A DNA stretch of 64,000 nucleotides, taken from assembly GCF_020387415.1 (NCBI RefSeq), contig NZ_JAGWCB010000006.1, forward strand, positions 248,001 through 312,000. The letters run 5' to 3'. Below, one piece after another: positions 20,753 to 32,208 of this stretch (position 1 is the stretch's first letter; every line of letters begins with the position of its first letter). The notes beneath the pieces were generated by a model. The model was not told where the DNA came from and did not search any database. It was given only the letters and a program-made list of their open reading frames with translations. Position numbers and translations under genes: made by a program. This DNA is from Ideonella benzenivorans. Lineage in GTDB: Bacteria > Pseudomonadota > Gammaproteobacteria > Burkholderiales > Burkholderiaceae_C.

Positions 20753-22686
20753 GCCAGCTTGAAGGCCGAGACGGCCTGCAGCAGCTGCTGCGTCTGGGTC
20801 TGCAGGCTGGCCGCGGCGGCGGCGGTCTGCTCCACCAGCGCGGCGTTCTGCTGGGTGGCCTGGTCCATCTCCCGCATGGTCTGACCGGCATCGCTCACGC
20901 CCACGCTCTGCTGCTGGCTGGCCTCGCTGATCTCGCCGACCATGTCGTTGACGCGGCGGATCGAGTCGACCACGCCCTGCATCGTCTGCCCGGCCTCGCC
21001 GGCCAGGGCGTTGCCCTGGGCGACCCGCTGCACGCTGGCGTCGATCAGGCCCTTGATCTCGCGCGCGGCCTCGGCGCTGCGCTGGGCCAGCGAGCGCACC
21101 TCGCTGGCCACCACCGCGAAGCCGCGGCCCTGCTCGCCGGCGCGGGCCGCCTCGACGGCCGCGTTCAGCGCCAGGATGTTGGTCTGGAAGGCGATGCCGT
21201 CGATCACGCCGATGATGTCGGCCATCTTCTGGCTGGCCTGGTGGATGTCCTGCATGGTGGCGACCACGTTCTCGACCACGCCGCCGCCCTGCTGCGCCAC
21301 CGCGCTGGCGGCCTGGGCCAACTGGCTGGCCTGGGCGGCGTTGGAGGCGCTGTGGCGCACGGTCTCGGTGATCTCTTCCATCGTCGAGGCGGTGCGCTGC
21401 AAGTGGGCCGCGGTGGTCTCGGTGCGTTGGGACAGGTCGGTGTTGCCGCTGGCGATCTCGCGGCTGGCGGTGGCGATGGCCTCGCTGGCCTGTTGCACCT
21501 CGTGCAAGCGGCTGGCCACGCTGCCGCGCACGGTTTCCAGGCTGTTGAGCAGCTGGCCGACCTCGTCCCGGCCGCCCGGCACCAGCGGATGGCTGAAGTC
21601 CCCCTCGGCGAGGTTCTTCAGGTCGGCCTGGAGCTCGGCCAGCGGCATGCCGATGAAGCGGCGCGTGGCCCAGATCATGGCGCCAGCCGCCAGCAGCAGC
21701 CCGATGAGCAGCATGCCCCACAGGGACAGCAGGTCGTTGCGGCTGGCCGCCATCATCGTGGCTTCGGGCTCTTCGACAATGACGGCCCACTGCCACTGGG
21801 GTTGCCAGGTCCAGGTCACGTGGCGGGCCACGCCCGCCTGGCCGGCGGCCGTGGCCTGGCGCCAGGCGGGCAGCGTGCCGCTGCGTTCTCCCGCGGCCAC
21901 CGCCTTCTGCAGGGTGGTCAGCAGTGGCGCGTCCTTGGCCAGGGTCTGTTGTGCCTCCAGACCGAACACCGCCCCCTGGGTGGGGCCGCTGCGCAGGTCC
22001 AGGGCATAGGTCTGGATCTGCCCGCTGCGGGCCTGCACGAACGCGTCCCGGAGCAGCTTGAGGTGCACGCTCAGATCCGAGCCGTTGAAGATGATGCCGA
22101 TGGTCTGCTGGCCCTGCCGGATCGGTTCGTAATGGCCCATGTAGGCGTGGCCGAACAGGATGGCCATGCCGGTGTAGGGCTTGCCCTCGTTCATCAGGGC
22201 CCAGGCGGGGTGCTGCTTGCCCAGCAAGGAGCCGACGGCGCGGCTGCCGTCTTCCTTCTTCAGGCTGGTGACCAGGCGCCGGTAATCGTCACCATCGCGC
22301 ACGAAGACGGTGGCCGCGCCATCGGCGGACTTGGCATAGGCGTCCACCGCGTTGTAGTCGTCGTCCAGCGGGATGCCCCCCATCAGCAGGGTGGCGCGGC
22401 CCTCCGTCTCGCCGGGGGAGAGCAGCTCCGGGGGCAGACGGTCGCGCAGCGTGGCGGCACTGCGGACAGCCCCCTCGGACCCGCTGACGTTGATCTCCTC
22501 GATGGTGTGGGCCAGCGAGGCGGAGGTGCCGAGCAGGGCCTCGGAGTTGGCGCGGTATTCGCGCTGCCACATGCGCAGCGAGAAGGACGCCAGCAGCAGC
22601 AACAAGACTCCGGCGCCCACCCCCGCGCTGAGCAGGATCTTGGTACTGACGCGCCACTGGGTAGGGACGAGAGACGGCAACTTCAT
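20749..22686 (-). CDS. Methyl-accepting chemotaxis protein with periplasmic Cache domain
   Basis: Chemoreceptor of 645 aa. TM1 is at about 15-37, a Cache-type periplasmic sensor at about 40-295 ([26 protein letters not shown]), TM2 at about 300-325, then HAMP and a long signalling coiled coil whose tip reads [20 protein letters not shown]. There is no C-terminal CheR/CheB pentapeptide. The start at 22686 is preceded by GAGGAG. Cache-MCPs of this form sense small organic ligands, but the ligand is not readable. No other che gene is in the window. Confidence 0.92.
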   Translation of the reverse strand: MKLPSLVPTQWRVSTKILLSAGVGAGVLLLLLASFSLRMWQREYRANSEALLGTSASLAHTIEEINVSGSEGAVRSAATLRDRLPPELLSPGETEGRATLLMGGIPLDDDYNAVDAYAKSADGAATVFVRDGDDYRRLVTSLKKEDGSRAVGSLLGKQHPAWALMNEGKPYTGMAILFGHAYMGHYEPIRQGQQTIGIIFNGSDLSVHLKLLRDAFVQARSGQIQTYALDLRSGPTQGAVFGLEAQQTLAKDAPLLTTLQKAVAAGERSGTLPAWRQATAAGQAGVARHVTWTWQPQWQWAVIVEEPEATMMAASRNDLLSLWGMLLIGLLLAAGAMIWATRRFIGMPLAELQADLKNLAEGDFSHPLVPGGRDEVGQLLNSLETVRGSVASRLHEVQQASEAIATASREIASGNTDLSQRTETTAAHLQRTASTMEEITETVRHSASNAAQASQLAQAASAVAQQGGGVVENVVATMQDIHQASQKMADIIGVIDGIAFQTNILALNAAVEAARAGEQGRGFAVVASEVRSLAQRSAEAAREIKGLIDASVQRVAQGNALAGEAGQTMQGVVDSIRRVNDMVGEISEASQQQSVGVSDAGQTMREMDQATQQNAALVEQTAAAAASLQTQTQQLLQAVSAFKLA

Positions 22687-22824
22687 GGCTCCTCGGGAGA
22701 TGCAACCAGCAACGTCCGGCGGCGTCGTTGCCGCCGGGCCAAGCCGGGTTATCGGCAAAAACCCTCGGTTGTGAAGCGCAACGCAGCAACGGGATCGCCG
22801 CCCGCAGGCCTGGCTGCGGCCGGC

Positions 22825-23889
22825 TCAGCCTTCGAACAGCTCGCCGTCCCGTCCCGGGGGCGTCAGGCCCAGGTGGCGCCAGGCCAGCAGCGTGGCCACG
22901 CGCCCGCGCGGCGTGCGCTGCAGAAAGCCCTGCTGGATCAGGTAGGGCTCGATCACGTCCTCGATGGTGTCGGGCTCCTCGCCGATCGCGGCGGCCACGT
23001 TGTCCAGGCCCACCGGGCCGCCGTCGAAGCGCTGCACCACCGCCTCCAGCAGCTTGCGGTCCATCAGGTCGAAGCCCACCGGGTCCACGTCCAGCATCTT
23101 CAGCGCGCTGTCGGCCATCGCGCGGGTGATGCGGCCATTGCCCTTCACGTCGGCGTAGTCGCGCACCCGGCGCAGCAGCCGGTTGGCGATGCGGGGCGTG
23201 CCGCGGCTGCGGCGAGCGATCTCCACCGCGCCGTCGGGGTCGATCGGCGCGTTCAGCAGGCCGGCAGAGCGGGTGACGATGCGGGCCAGCTCCTCGGCGG
23301 TGTAGAACTCCAGCCGCGCGACGATGCCGAAGCGGTCGCGCAGCGGGTTGGTCAGCATGCCCGCGCGGGTGGTGGCGCCCACCAGCGTGAAGGGCTGCAG
23401 GTCCAGCTTGATCGAGCGGGCGGCCGGCCCTTCGCCGATCATGATGTCGATCTGGTAGTCCTCCAGCGCCGGGTAGAGGATTTCCTCGACCACCGGCGAG
23501 AGCCGGTGGATCTCGTCGATGAAGAGCACGTCGTTCTTCTCGAGGTTGGTCAGGATGGCGGCCAGGTCCTTGGGCTTCTCCAGCACCGGGCCGCTGGTCT
23601 GGCGCAGGTTCACGCCCAGCTCGCCGGCGATGATGTGCGAGAGCGTGGTCTTGCCCAGGCCCGGCGGGCCGAACAGCAGCACATGGTCCAGCGCCTCGCT
23701 GCGCTTCTTGGCCGCGCCGATGAAGATTTCCAGCTGTTCGCGGGCCTTGGTCTGGCCGACGTACTCCTCCAGGGCCTTCGGGCGCAGGGCCCGCTCCAGG
23801 GCTTCTTCCTGGGGCGTGGCGGGGTCGGCGGTGACCACCCGGGCCACACGGGGCGGGGGGCTGCCGAAGTCGTCGGTCTGGATGGACAT
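22825..23889 (-). CDS. ruvB: Holliday junction branch migration DNA helicase RuvB
   Basis: AAA+ motor of 354 aa that drives Holliday-junction branch migration with RuvA. Walker A is GPPGLGKTT near 69, Walker B is [15 protein letters not shown] is sensor 1, and the C-terminal winged helix carries [17 protein letters not shown] near 33 is the family N-terminal motif. ruvA lies about 1.8 kb away with three unrelated plus-strand genes between; ruvC is not in the window. The -10-like GATAAT with TTGGTC 17 nt further up lies 6 nt before the ATG. Confidence 0.97.
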   Translation of the reverse strand: MSIQTDDFGSPPPRVARVVTADPATPQEEALERALRPKALEEYVGQTKAREQLEIFIGAAKKRSEALDHVLLFGPPGLGKTTLSHIIAGELGVNLRQTSGPVLEKPKDLAAILTNLEKNDVLFIDEIHRLSPVVEEILYPALEDYQIDIMIGEGPAARSIKLDLQPFTLVGATTRAGMLTNPLRDRFGIVARLEFYTAEELARIVTRSAGLLNAPIDPDGAVEIARRSRGTPRIANRLLRRVRDYADVKGNGRITRAMADSALKMLDVDPVGFDLMDRKLLEAVVQRFDGGPVGLDNVAAAIGEEPDTIEDVIEPYLIQQGFLQRTPRGRVATLLAWRHLGLTPPGRDGELFEG

Positions 23890-23895
23890 ACAGTC

Positions 23896-23924
23896 ATTAT
23901 CCCTGGCGCGTTCCGGCTGACCAA
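23896..23924 (-). promoter_or_regulatory. ruvB promoter candidate, leaderless geometry
   Basis: On the minus strand TTGGTC, 17 nt, GATAAT, then 6 nt to the ruvB ATG at 23889. The spacing is ideal for sigma-70 and would put the transcript start at or next to the ATG. No Shine-Dalgarno sequence is present. Confidence 0.55.
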
Positions 23925-23968
23925 GCGCAATGTGCCGCGGCCGGGCGGCTGACTAGAATCAAGCCACG

Positions 23969-24352
23969 ATGCTGAGTCTGTTGCGTCACCGTTGCCGTCG
24001 CCTGTCCTGGGTCGCGTTGTTCGCGATCTTCGGCTTGGTGTTCGCGCCGACGATCTCGCACGCGGTCGCCCTGGCCACCACCGGGGGCGCCTGGACCGAC
24101 GTCTGCTCGGCCGACACCCCGGCGGCGGGTGCCGCCGATGCCGGGGGCAGCCACCTGCCGGTGACGGGGGATCACTTCCAGCATTGCCCGCTGTGCGGGC
24201 TGGGCGCCAGTCCGCTGCTGCCGCCGACGCTGGCCACCCTGGCCGTGCCGTCCGGCCTGCGCGCCGGCCCGCCGCCGCTGTTCGGCCAGTCGTCCCGGCC
24301 GCTGTTCAGCTGGGCCTCGGCCCAGCCGCGGGCCCCACCGCTCCTCGCCTGA
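23969..24352 (+). CDS. DUF2946 family protein, copper-associated
   Basis: Protein of 127 aa of the DUF2946 family, small membrane or secreted proteins often found beside copper-handling genes. A signal or membrane segment lies at about 13-35 (VALFAIFGLVFAPTISHAVA), and the family HCPLCG motif is near 72, a plausible metal-binding site. The C-terminus is Pro/Ala-rich. TAGAAT lies 9 nt before the ATG. It is followed by a Crp/Fnr regulator gene and a PCuAC copper chaperone gene in the same direction, which supports a role in copper acquisition or export. Confidence 0.75.
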   Translation: MLSLLRHRCRRLSWVALFAIFGLVFAPTISHAVALATTGGAWTDVCSADTPAAGAADAGGSHLPVTGDHFQHCPLCGLGASPLLPPTLATLAVPSGLRAGPPPLFGQSSRPLFSWASAQPRAPPLLA

Positions 24353-24444
24353 ACCATGCCGGGCGCAGGCCCGGTGGCCGCTGCGCGGTCGCCTGCCGAT
24401 GGCGGGCCGCGCACCCCGTGTTCTCTTCGACGAGCGAGGGCGAT

Positions 24445-25152
24445 ATGCCTCACACCCTGTCCTGTGCCTGGAAGGCCGACGACGCTTCCGAGGCCTGTTT
24501 TTCCATCTCCGAACTGGCGGCTGGCGACGTGCTGGCCGCGCCGGGCGCCCCCGGCCCGCTCTGGCGCCTGAAGAGCGGCGCCTTGCGGCTGGACCGCCTG
24601 GACCCGGTCGATCCGGCGGGCGGCCTGTTCATGCAGCTGGTGCTGCCAGGCGATCTGGTCGGCCTCGAAGGCCTGGCCGGCGAGGCCGCGGCCTACCGCG
24701 TGCGGGCCATCGTGCCCAGCCGGGTCCAGCGCCTGCCGGCCGGCAGCGTGGCCGAGCGCCTGCACTGGATGGCCGAAGGGCTGCTGCAGCAACAGCGCCG
24801 GGGCGAGGATCTGGTGCTGCTGCGCAGCGGCTCGGCCCAGGACCGCTTCAAGCAGTTGCTGCTGCTGCTGGCGCCCGAAGCCGCCGCATCGGCGGATGAC
24901 GTCAGCGCCTGGGACCTGCCCACCCTCAAGGACATGGCCGCCATCATCGACACCGCGCCCGAGACGGTGTCGCGCATCCTCAGCAGCCTGCGCCGCACCC
25001 GGCTGCTCGATGGCCGCCAGCGCCAGACCGCCTGTTTCAGCCCGGCCCGCCTGCGCGAGGTGACCTGGCCGACCGGCATGACCCGCACCGACCGCGAGAC
25101 CCTGCGCCAGCGGGCCTCGGGCGGTCTACCGACCGCTGCCTGGGCGGCTTGA
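24445..25152 (+). CDS. Crp/Fnr-family transcriptional regulator
   Basis: Protein of 235 aa: an N-terminal effector beta roll (about 20-110), a dimer helix (about 115-145) and a winged helix whose recognition helix reads APETVSRILSSLRR near 183. It lacks the N-terminal cysteine cluster of FNR; the Cys residues near 7 and 15 are only two. GAGGG lies just before the ATG at 24445. It sits between DUF2946 and PCuAC genes, so control of that module is likely. The signal is unknown. Confidence 0.87.
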   Translation: MPHTLSCAWKADDASEACFSISELAAGDVLAAPGAPGPLWRLKSGALRLDRLDPVDPAGGLFMQLVLPGDLVGLEGLAGEAAAYRVRAIVPSRVQRLPAGSVAERLHWMAEGLLQQQRRGEDLVLLRSGSAQDRFKQLLLLLAPEAAASADDVSAWDLPTLKDMAAIIDTAPETVSRILSSLRRTRLLDGRQRQTACFSPARLREVTWPTGMTRTDRETLRQRASGGLPTAAWAA

Positions 25153-25196
25153 GCCCGTTGTTCTCTTTCCCCTGCCAACCTCAGAAGGACCTTCCC

Positions 25197-25694
25197 ATGA
25201 CCTCTTTCCGTTCCTCCCGCTGGCTGAAGGCGACCGCGCTGGTCGCGCTGAACCTGGCCGGCGTCAGCCTGGCCTTGGCCCAGACCACCGTCACCGAGCC
25301 CTGGGTGCGCGGCACCGTGGCCACGCAGAAGAGCACCGGCGCCTTCATGCGCATCACCTCCGTCCAGGGCGGCAGCCTGGTGGGTGCCAGCTCGCCGGTG
25401 GCCGGCGTGGTGCAGGTGCACGAGATGAAGATGGACGGCGGCGTGATGAAGATGGGCGCGGTCGACGCGCTGGCGCTGCCGGCCGGCCAGGCCGTCGAGC
25501 TCAAGCCGGGCGGCTACCACGTGATGCTGATGGACCTGAAGCAGCCGCTCAAGGCCGGGGACACCGTGCCGCTGACCCTGACCGTCAAGAGCAAGGACGG
25601 CAAGACCGAGACGGTCGAGGTCAAGGCCCCGGTGCGGGCCCTGGGCGCGCCGGCCGCGGCGCCCCATGACCACATGCAGGGCATGCAGCACTGA
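25197..25694 (+). CDS. Periplasmic copper chaperone PCuAC
   Basis: Protein of 165 aa with a signal peptide (cut after SLALA near 28) and the PCuAC domain. The Cu(I) site is seen as VHEMKM, GGVMKM and GYHVMLM, the H(M)x10Mx21HxM pattern of the family. An extra His/Met-rich tail (PHDHMQGMQH) may add metal binding. Such proteins carry copper to the CuA site of cytochrome oxidase. AGAAGGAC precedes the ATG. Last gene of the small copper module. Confidence 0.92.
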   Translation: MTSFRSSRWLKATALVALNLAGVSLALAQTTVTEPWVRGTVATQKSTGAFMRITSVQGGSLVGASSPVAGVVQVHEMKMDGGVMKMGAVDALALPAGQAVELKPGGYHVMLMDLKQPLKAGDTVPLTLTVKSKDGKTETVEVKAPVRALGAPAAAPHDHMQGMQH

Positions 25695-25706
25695 GCCAAG
25701 GGGGCC

Positions 25707-26282
25707 TCAGCCCAGGGCCTTCAAGGCCAGCTTGATGCCCTCGGACACCCCGACGTCGGCCGGCAGCTTCTTGAGCGCCAGGCCGGCGTCCTTCTCGCTG
25801 TAGCCCAGGGCCACCAGGGCCTGGACGATGTCGGCCTGGGCGTCGCTGGCCACGCTGGCGCCGGCCGGCAGTCCCAGGTCCGGTCCCAGCTTGCCCTTCA
25901 ATTCCAGCAGCAGGCGTTCGGCCGTCTTCTTGCCGATGCCGGGCACCTTCTGCAGCCGGGCGCCTTCCTGGCGCGCGACGGCGCCCGACAGATCGCCCAC
26001 CGACATGCCCGAGAGCACCGCCAGCGCGGTGCGCGGGCCGATGCCGCTGATCTTCACCAGTTCGCGGAAGGTCTGGCGTTCTTCGGCGCTGAGAAAACCG
26101 TAGAGCAACTGGGCGTCTTCGCGCACGACGAAGTGGGTCAGCAGCGTGACCTTCTCGCCCAGCCCGGGCAGGTTGAAAAACGTGCTCATCGGGACGTCGA
26201 CCTCGTAGCCCACGCCGCCGACGTCGATGAGCACCTGGGGCGGGGCCTTTTCCGCCACGATGCCTGTGAGGCGTCCGATCAT
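25707..26282 (-). CDS. ruvA: Holliday junction branch migration protein RuvA
   Basis: Junction-binding protein of 191 aa: N-terminal OB fold (MIGRLTGIV at the start), a double helix-hairpin-helix ([15 protein letters not shown] and [17 protein letters not shown]), and a C-terminal domain that contacts RuvB ([14 protein letters not shown]). Length normal. It is separated from ruvB by the copper module. GATAAT lies 8 nt before the ATG, again without a Shine-Dalgarno sequence. Divergent from phoH. Confidence 0.97.
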   Translation of the reverse strand: MIGRLTGIVAEKAPPQVLIDVGGVGYEVDVPMSTFFNLPGLGEKVTLLTHFVVREDAQLLYGFLSAEERQTFRELVKISGIGPRTALAVLSGMSVGDLSGAVARQEGARLQKVPGIGKKTAERLLLELKGKLGPDLGLPAGASVASDAQADIVQALVALGYSEKDAGLALKKLPADVGVSEGIKLALKALG

Positions 26283-26335
26283 GGCGCGGGATTATCGTTT
26301 GCCGGACAATCCCAGCCCGACCCCCGATTGCGCCC

Positions 26336-27319
26336 ATGCTGCTGCGACACACTTTTTCCCCCTTGGACAACACCCGCCTGTCGCACCTGTGCGGCCCGCT
26401 GGACGAGCACCTGCGCCTGGTGGAGGCGGTGCTGCCGGTGACGATCACCCGCCGCCAGGGCGCCTTCCGCATCGAGGGCGCCAAGCGCGATGCCGAGAAG
26501 ACCCTGGGCCTGCTGGAGTCGCTCTACGAGCGGGCCAAGAAGCCCATCAGCGCCGAGACCTTCCAGTTGGCGCTGGACGATGTGCGCCGCGGTGACCTGC
26601 CGGCCCATGCGCCCTCGGCCGACGGTGGCGACATCGTGCTGCACACCCGGCGCGCCGACCTGACCGGCCGCACGCCCAACCAGATCCAGTACCTGCAGCA
26701 CATCCTGGCCCACGACATCAGCTTCGGCATCGGCCCGGCCGGCACCGGCAAGACCTTTCTGGCGGTGGCCTGCGCGGTGGACGCGCTGGAGCGCAGCACG
26801 GTGCAGCGCATCATCCTGACCCGCCCGGCGGTGGAGGCCGGCGAGCGCCTGGGCTTCCTGCCGGGCGACCTGACGCAGAAGGTGGACCCCTACCTGCGCC
26901 CGCTCTACGACGCGCTCTACGACCTGATGGGCTTTGACCGCGTGACCAAGGCCTTCGAGCGCGGCACGCTGGAGATCGCCCCGCTGGCCTTCATGCGCGG
27001 GCGCACGCTCAACCACGCCTTCGTCATCCTGGACGAGGCACAGAACACCACGCCCGAGCAGATGAAGATGTTCCTCACCCGCATCGGCTTCGGCGCCAAG
27101 GCGGTGATCACCGGCGACATCAGCCAGATCGACCTGCCGCGCGGCATGCCCAGTGGCCTGGTGGATGCGGCCCAGGTGCTGAAGAACGTCAAGGGCATCG
27201 CGATGACCCGCTTCACCGCGGCCGACGTGGTGCGCCACCCGCTGGTGGCCCGCATCGTCGAGGCCTACGACGCCCAGCAGGCCCAGCGCGAACAGCTGAG
27301 CAAGGCCGAGCGCCGCTGA
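26336..27319 (+). CDS. phoH: PhoH-family ATPase (YbeZ/PhoL type)
   Basis: Cytoplasmic ATPase of 327 aa. Walker A is GPAGTGKTF near 137, [10 protein letters not shown] is Walker B near 230, and [11 protein letters not shown] follows. The N-terminal segment is KH-like. PhoH/YbeZ works with YbeY in rRNA and ribosome quality control, and ybeY follows after 27 bp, the usual order. Start 26336. Confidence 0.93.
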   Translation: MLLRHTFSPLDNTRLSHLCGPLDEHLRLVEAVLPVTITRRQGAFRIEGAKRDAEKTLGLLESLYERAKKPISAETFQLALDDVRRGDLPAHAPSADGGDIVLHTRRADLTGRTPNQIQYLQHILAHDISFGIGPAGTGKTFLAVACAVDALERSTVQRIILTRPAVEAGERLGFLPGDLTQKVDPYLRPLYDALYDLMGFDRVTKAFERGTLEIAPLAFMRGRTLNHAFVILDEAQNTTPEQMKMFLTRIGFGAKAVITGDISQIDLPRGMPSGLVDAAQVLKNVKGIAMTRFTAADVVRHPLVARIVEAYDAQQAQREQLSKAERR

Positions 27320-27346
27320 TCTCTTTCTTTTCGACCTGAACCGCCC

Positions 27347-27811
27347 ATGCCCGCTGCCCTGCCCACGCTGAGCCTGTCCCTGCAGTTCGCCGATGCGCGT
27401 CACCGCGACCAGCTGCCGCGCCACACCGTCATCCGCTGCATCCGCCACGCGCTGGCGGCGCCGGCCGAGATGACGGTGCGCATCGTCGATGCCGAGGAGG
27501 GCCAGGCCCTCAACCGTGAATACCGCGGCAAGGACTACGCCACCAATGTGCTGACCTTCGACTACGCGCAGGAGCCGGTGGTGATGGCCGACCTGGTGCT
27601 GTGCGCGCCGGTGGTGGCGAAAGAGGCGCGCGAGCTGCGCATCCCGGTGGCCGCCCACTACGCCCACCTGCTGGTGCACGGCACCCTGCACGCCCAGGGC
27701 TGGGACCACGAGACCAGCGAGGCAGATGCCGAAGCCATGGAGGCCCGCGAGACCGAGATCCTGCTGGGCCTTGGCTTCAAGGACCCGTACCGCCAGCGCC
27801 GCGGCGCCTGA
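27347..27811 (+). CDS. ybeY: Endoribonuclease YbeY, 16S rRNA maturation
   Basis: Zinc-dependent RNase of 154 aa. The metal site is [15 protein letters not shown] near 105-119, with the three His of the HxxxHxxxxxH pattern. [16 protein letters not shown] is the second conserved block. It takes part in 16S 3'-end processing and ribosome quality control. The leader is pyrimidine-rich without a strong Shine-Dalgarno sequence. Partner gene phoH is directly upstream. Confidence 0.95.
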   Translation: MPAALPTLSLSLQFADARHRDQLPRHTVIRCIRHALAAPAEMTVRIVDAEEGQALNREYRGKDYATNVLTFDYAQEPVVMADLVLCAPVVAKEARELRIPVAAHYAHLLVHGTLHAQGWDHETSEADAEAMEARETEILLGLGFKDPYRQRRGA

Positions 27812-27834
27812 CGCGGCCCCACCGGCGCGGCTCT

Positions 27835-28953
27835 TCAGTCGGGCGCGTGCCGGGTGCCCAGGTAGCGCTTGCGCCAGAACAGCCCGCCCAGCCCCAGGCC
27901 GATGGCGGCCATCACGCCCACCGCGATCCAGAAGCCATCCTGCTTGTGGATCAGCGGCAGCCCCTCGAAGTTCATGCCGAAGATGCCGGTGATCAGGTTC
28001 AACGGCAGGAAGATGGCGGTCAGCACCGTGAGCGTGCGCATGATGTCGTTGGTGCGCTGACCGACGGCGGAGAAGTGCATCTGCAGCGCGGCCTCCAGGG
28101 TCTGGTCCAGCCGCCGCACATGGGTCAGCACCCGTTCGATGTGTTCCAGCACGTCCCGGGAGCGCACCCGCAGCAGCTCGCGTTCACGCTGGGCTCCCGC
28201 CCCCTCGGCCTCCGGCCACTCGCCCAGTGCGTCAATCCATTCCTGGATGGCGCTGCGCTGGTCCTCGCAGGTGTCTTCCAGCCGGTGCAGCGCCTCACGC
28301 GACTGCAGGATGATCTTCCAGTCGGCAAAGCGGCTGCGCGGGCGCAGCAACTCGACCTGCAGTGCGGCGAAATGCCGGGTCAGCAGGCGGCGCAGGTCCA
28401 GGTAGCTGTCCACCATGTGGTTGACCATGCGCAGCATCTGCTCGGCCGGGCTGGTGGGCAGGCGGCCGCTGCCGCGCAGGTCCGTCTCGCGCGATTGCTG
28501 TGAGAGCCGCTGCGCGAAATACTCGCGCACCAGGCAGTCCTCCGGGTGCACCGTGACCAGCACCCGGTCGAACACCGCGAAGCCGACCGGGTTGGTATCG
28601 ATCGCACTGGCGGGCAGGGCCGTCAGCGGCCCCGGGGCGACGGTCTCGTCGGGGCCGGCCGCGACCGGGCTGCCATGCGTGCCGTTGGCGGCGGCCAGCC
28701 GGCGGAACACCAGCAGGTCGTACCAGGAGGTGTCCTCATAGTGCGAGGGCAGCTGCGGGTTGAGCAGGTCGCTCAGGTGCAGGTCCACCAGGCCGGCGCC
28801 GGTCCAGTGCTGCAGCTGGCGCTGCAGCATCGGGATCGCGTCGGTGAAGGTGCGGCGGCTGAAGCTCAGCCACAGGTAGCCCGCCGCGGGCAGGACCGGC
28901 GGGGGCTCGGACAGCACGGCCGAGTGCTCGGCCGTGATGTGGAAGATCCGCAT
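27835..28953 (-). CDS. corA: CorA-family divalent metal ion transporter
   Basis: Protein of 372 aa with a large cytoplasmic N-terminal domain rich in helices and two C-terminal membrane helices. The pore-mouth signature GMN is present (IFGMNFEGLP near 325), followed by a second helix and a basic tail (WRKRYLG). It transports magnesium, cobalt or, if closer to ZntB, zinc; the exact ion cannot be told. Its start lies 10 nt after the hemB stop on the same strand, so it is probably the second gene of a hemB-corA transcript. Confidence 0.88.
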   Translation of the reverse strand: MRIFHITAEHSAVLSEPPPVLPAAGYLWLSFSRRTFTDAIPMLQRQLQHWTGAGLVDLHLSDLLNPQLPSHYEDTSWYDLLVFRRLAAANGTHGSPVAAGPDETVAPGPLTALPASAIDTNPVGFAVFDRVLVTVHPEDCLVREYFAQRLSQQSRETDLRGSGRLPTSPAEQMLRMVNHMVDSYLDLRRLLTRHFAALQVELLRPRSRFADWKIILQSREALHRLEDTCEDQRSAIQEWIDALGEWPEAEGAGAQRERELLRVRSRDVLEHIERVLTHVRRLDQTLEAALQMHFSAVGQRTNDIMRTLTVLTAIFLPLNLITGIFGMNFEGLPLIHKQDGFWIAVGVMAAIGLGLGGLFWRKRYLGTRHAPD

Positions 28954-28963
28954 CGGCGGGCGG

Positions 28964-30684
<1,721 letters not shown>

Positions 30685-30694
30685 GGGCCGGCGC

Positions 30695-31879
30695 ATGTCT
30701 GCTTCCGAGGCGGCACGGGACACCTTGCCGCCGCGTGGCCTTGGCCATCTGAGCACGACGATCCCGCTGGCCCTGCTGTTCGCCGGGCTGATCGTCTATG
30801 CCAGCCTGTACCCGTTCGAGGGTTGGACCTGGCCCAGCCACCTGGGCTGGCTGGAGATCCTGCATCTGCCGCTGCCGCCCTGGCGGGACCGCTTCGACAT
30901 GGTGGCCAACGGGCTGGGCTATGCGCCGCTGGGCATGCTGTTCTACCTGGCCGGGGTGCGCAGCCGCCGCTTCCTCCCGGTCGGGGCCTGGCTGCTGGCC
31001 TGCGGGCTGGCCTCGGGGCTGTCCTATGCGATGGAGGTGACCCAGCAGTTCCTGCCTGGGCGCTTTCCGTCCGCGCTGGACTGGATCCTCAACACGGTGG
31101 GCGCGGTGGCCGGTGCCACGCTGGGCGCCTTGCTGCAGGCCCTGTCGCTGATCGACCGCTGGCAGGCCACGCGCGACCGCTGGTTCTGGCGCCGCAGCCG
31201 GGGTGCCTTGCTGCTGCTGCTGCTCTGGCCGGTGGGGCTGCTGTTCCCGGCCGCGCTGCCGCTGGGCCTGGGCCCGAGCTGGTCGCGCATGCAGGATCAG
31301 CTGGTGGACTGGCTGCTGGACGTCTCCTGGGCCCAGGGCCTGCTGGAGTGGGTCAGCGACATCCCCGTGCCGGAGGACCGCCTGCCCGAGCCGGTCGAGG
31401 CGCTGGGCACCGCGCTGGGCCTGCTGGCCCCCTGTCTGCTGGCCTATTCGGTGACCCGGCCGGGCTGGCGCCGGGTGGTGCTGGGCCTGGGTGTGGCGCT
31501 GCTGGGCCTGGGGGCCACCACGCTGTCGGCGGCATTGAACTTCGGGCCGGCCCATGCGCTGGCCTGGATCACCCCGGGCGTCACGCCGGCGCTGGAACTG
31601 GGCGGTCTGCTGGCGCTGCTGGCCCTGCCCATGCCCCAGCGGCTGGCGGCCGCGCTGGGCCTGGTGGTGCTGGCGCTGCAGATCGTCATCGTCGTGCAGG
31701 CGCCGGCCGATCCCTATTTCGCGCTCAGCCTGCAGGGCTGGGAGCAGGGCCGCTTCATCCGCTTCCATGGCCTGGCCAAGTGGGTGGGCTGGCTGTGGCC
31801 GTTGCTGACGCTGGGCTGGATGACCATGCGCCTGAGTTCATCCGAGCGCATGCCGCCGCTGCCTACAATGGCGGCATGA
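30695..31879 (+). CDS. VanZ-family membrane protein
   Basis: Membrane protein of 394 aa with about nine hydrophobic segments. The N-terminal third is a VanZ-like domain: YASLYPFEGW, DMVANGLGYAPLG near 69 and SYAMEVTQQFLPGR near 110. The C-terminal part is a further set of helices without a recognised domain. VanZ itself gives low teicoplanin resistance, but the role of chromosomal homologues is unknown. It begins 11 nt after hemJ, and its stop overlaps the ferredoxin start. Confidence 0.82.
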   Translation: MSASEAARDTLPPRGLGHLSTTIPLALLFAGLIVYASLYPFEGWTWPSHLGWLEILHLPLPPWRDRFDMVANGLGYAPLGMLFYLAGVRSRRFLPVGAWLLACGLASGLSYAMEVTQQFLPGRFPSALDWILNTVGAVAGATLGALLQALSLIDRWQATRDRWFWRRSRGALLLLLLWPVGLLFPAALPLGLGPSWSRMQDQLVDWLLDVSWAQGLLEWVSDIPVPEDRLPEPVEALGTALGLLAPCLLAYSVTRPGWRRVVLGLGVALLGLGATTLSAALNFGPAHALAWITPGVTPALELGGLLALLALPMPQRLAAALGLVVLALQIVIVVQAPADPYFALSLQGWEQGRFIRFHGLAKWVGWLWPLLTLGWMTMRLSSSERMPPLPTMAA

Positions 31880-32205
31880 GCAGCTACTACCAGCGCCACA
31901 TCTTCTTCTGCCTCAACCAGCGCCCCAACGGCGAGGACTGCTGTGCCCAGCATGGCGCCCAGGCTGGCTTCGACCGCTGCAAGCAGCAGGTCAAGGCGGC
32001 GGGGCTGGCCGGGCCGGGCGGGGTGCGGGTCAACAAGGCCGGCTGCCTGGACCGCTGCGCCGGTGGCCCGGTGGCGGTGGTCTATCCCGAAGCCGTCTGG
32101 TACACCTTCGTGGACGAGGCGGACATCGACGAGATCGTGCAGTCGCACCTGCGGGACGGCCAGCCGGTCGAGCGCCTGATGCTGCCGCCGTCGGTCGGCC
32201 GCTGA
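31876..32205 (+). CDS. Thioredoxin-like [2Fe-2S] ferredoxin
   Basis: Protein of 109 aa. The thioredoxin-like ferredoxin pattern is seen: FFCLNQR near 11, a Cys-Cys pair about ten residues later, and GCLDRCAGGPV near 57, giving the cluster-binding cysteines. It is a small cytoplasmic electron carrier; its partner is unknown. The ATG overlaps the VanZ stop (ATGA), and TACAAT lies 6 nt before it, so it may also have its own leaderless transcript. Confidence 0.88.
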   Translation: MSSYYQRHIFFCLNQRPNGEDCCAQHGAQAGFDRCKQQVKAAGLAGPGGVRVNKAGCLDRCAGGPVAVVYPEAVWYTFVDEADIDEIVQSHLRDGQPVERLMLPPSVGR

Positions 32206-32208
32206 ACG

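Noticed and set aside
20437-23952. 1171-codon plus-strand open frame opposite the chemoreceptor and ruvB
   Set aside because: It spans two real minus-strand genes and an intergenic promoter region; low-complexity mirror frame.
16934-27341. Shared 13-mer TTTCGACCTGAAC before phnW (16934) and ybeY (27329)
   Set aside because: Exact 13-base matches are expected by chance many times in 64 kb; both are simply pyrimidine-rich leaders, so no common control is claimed.
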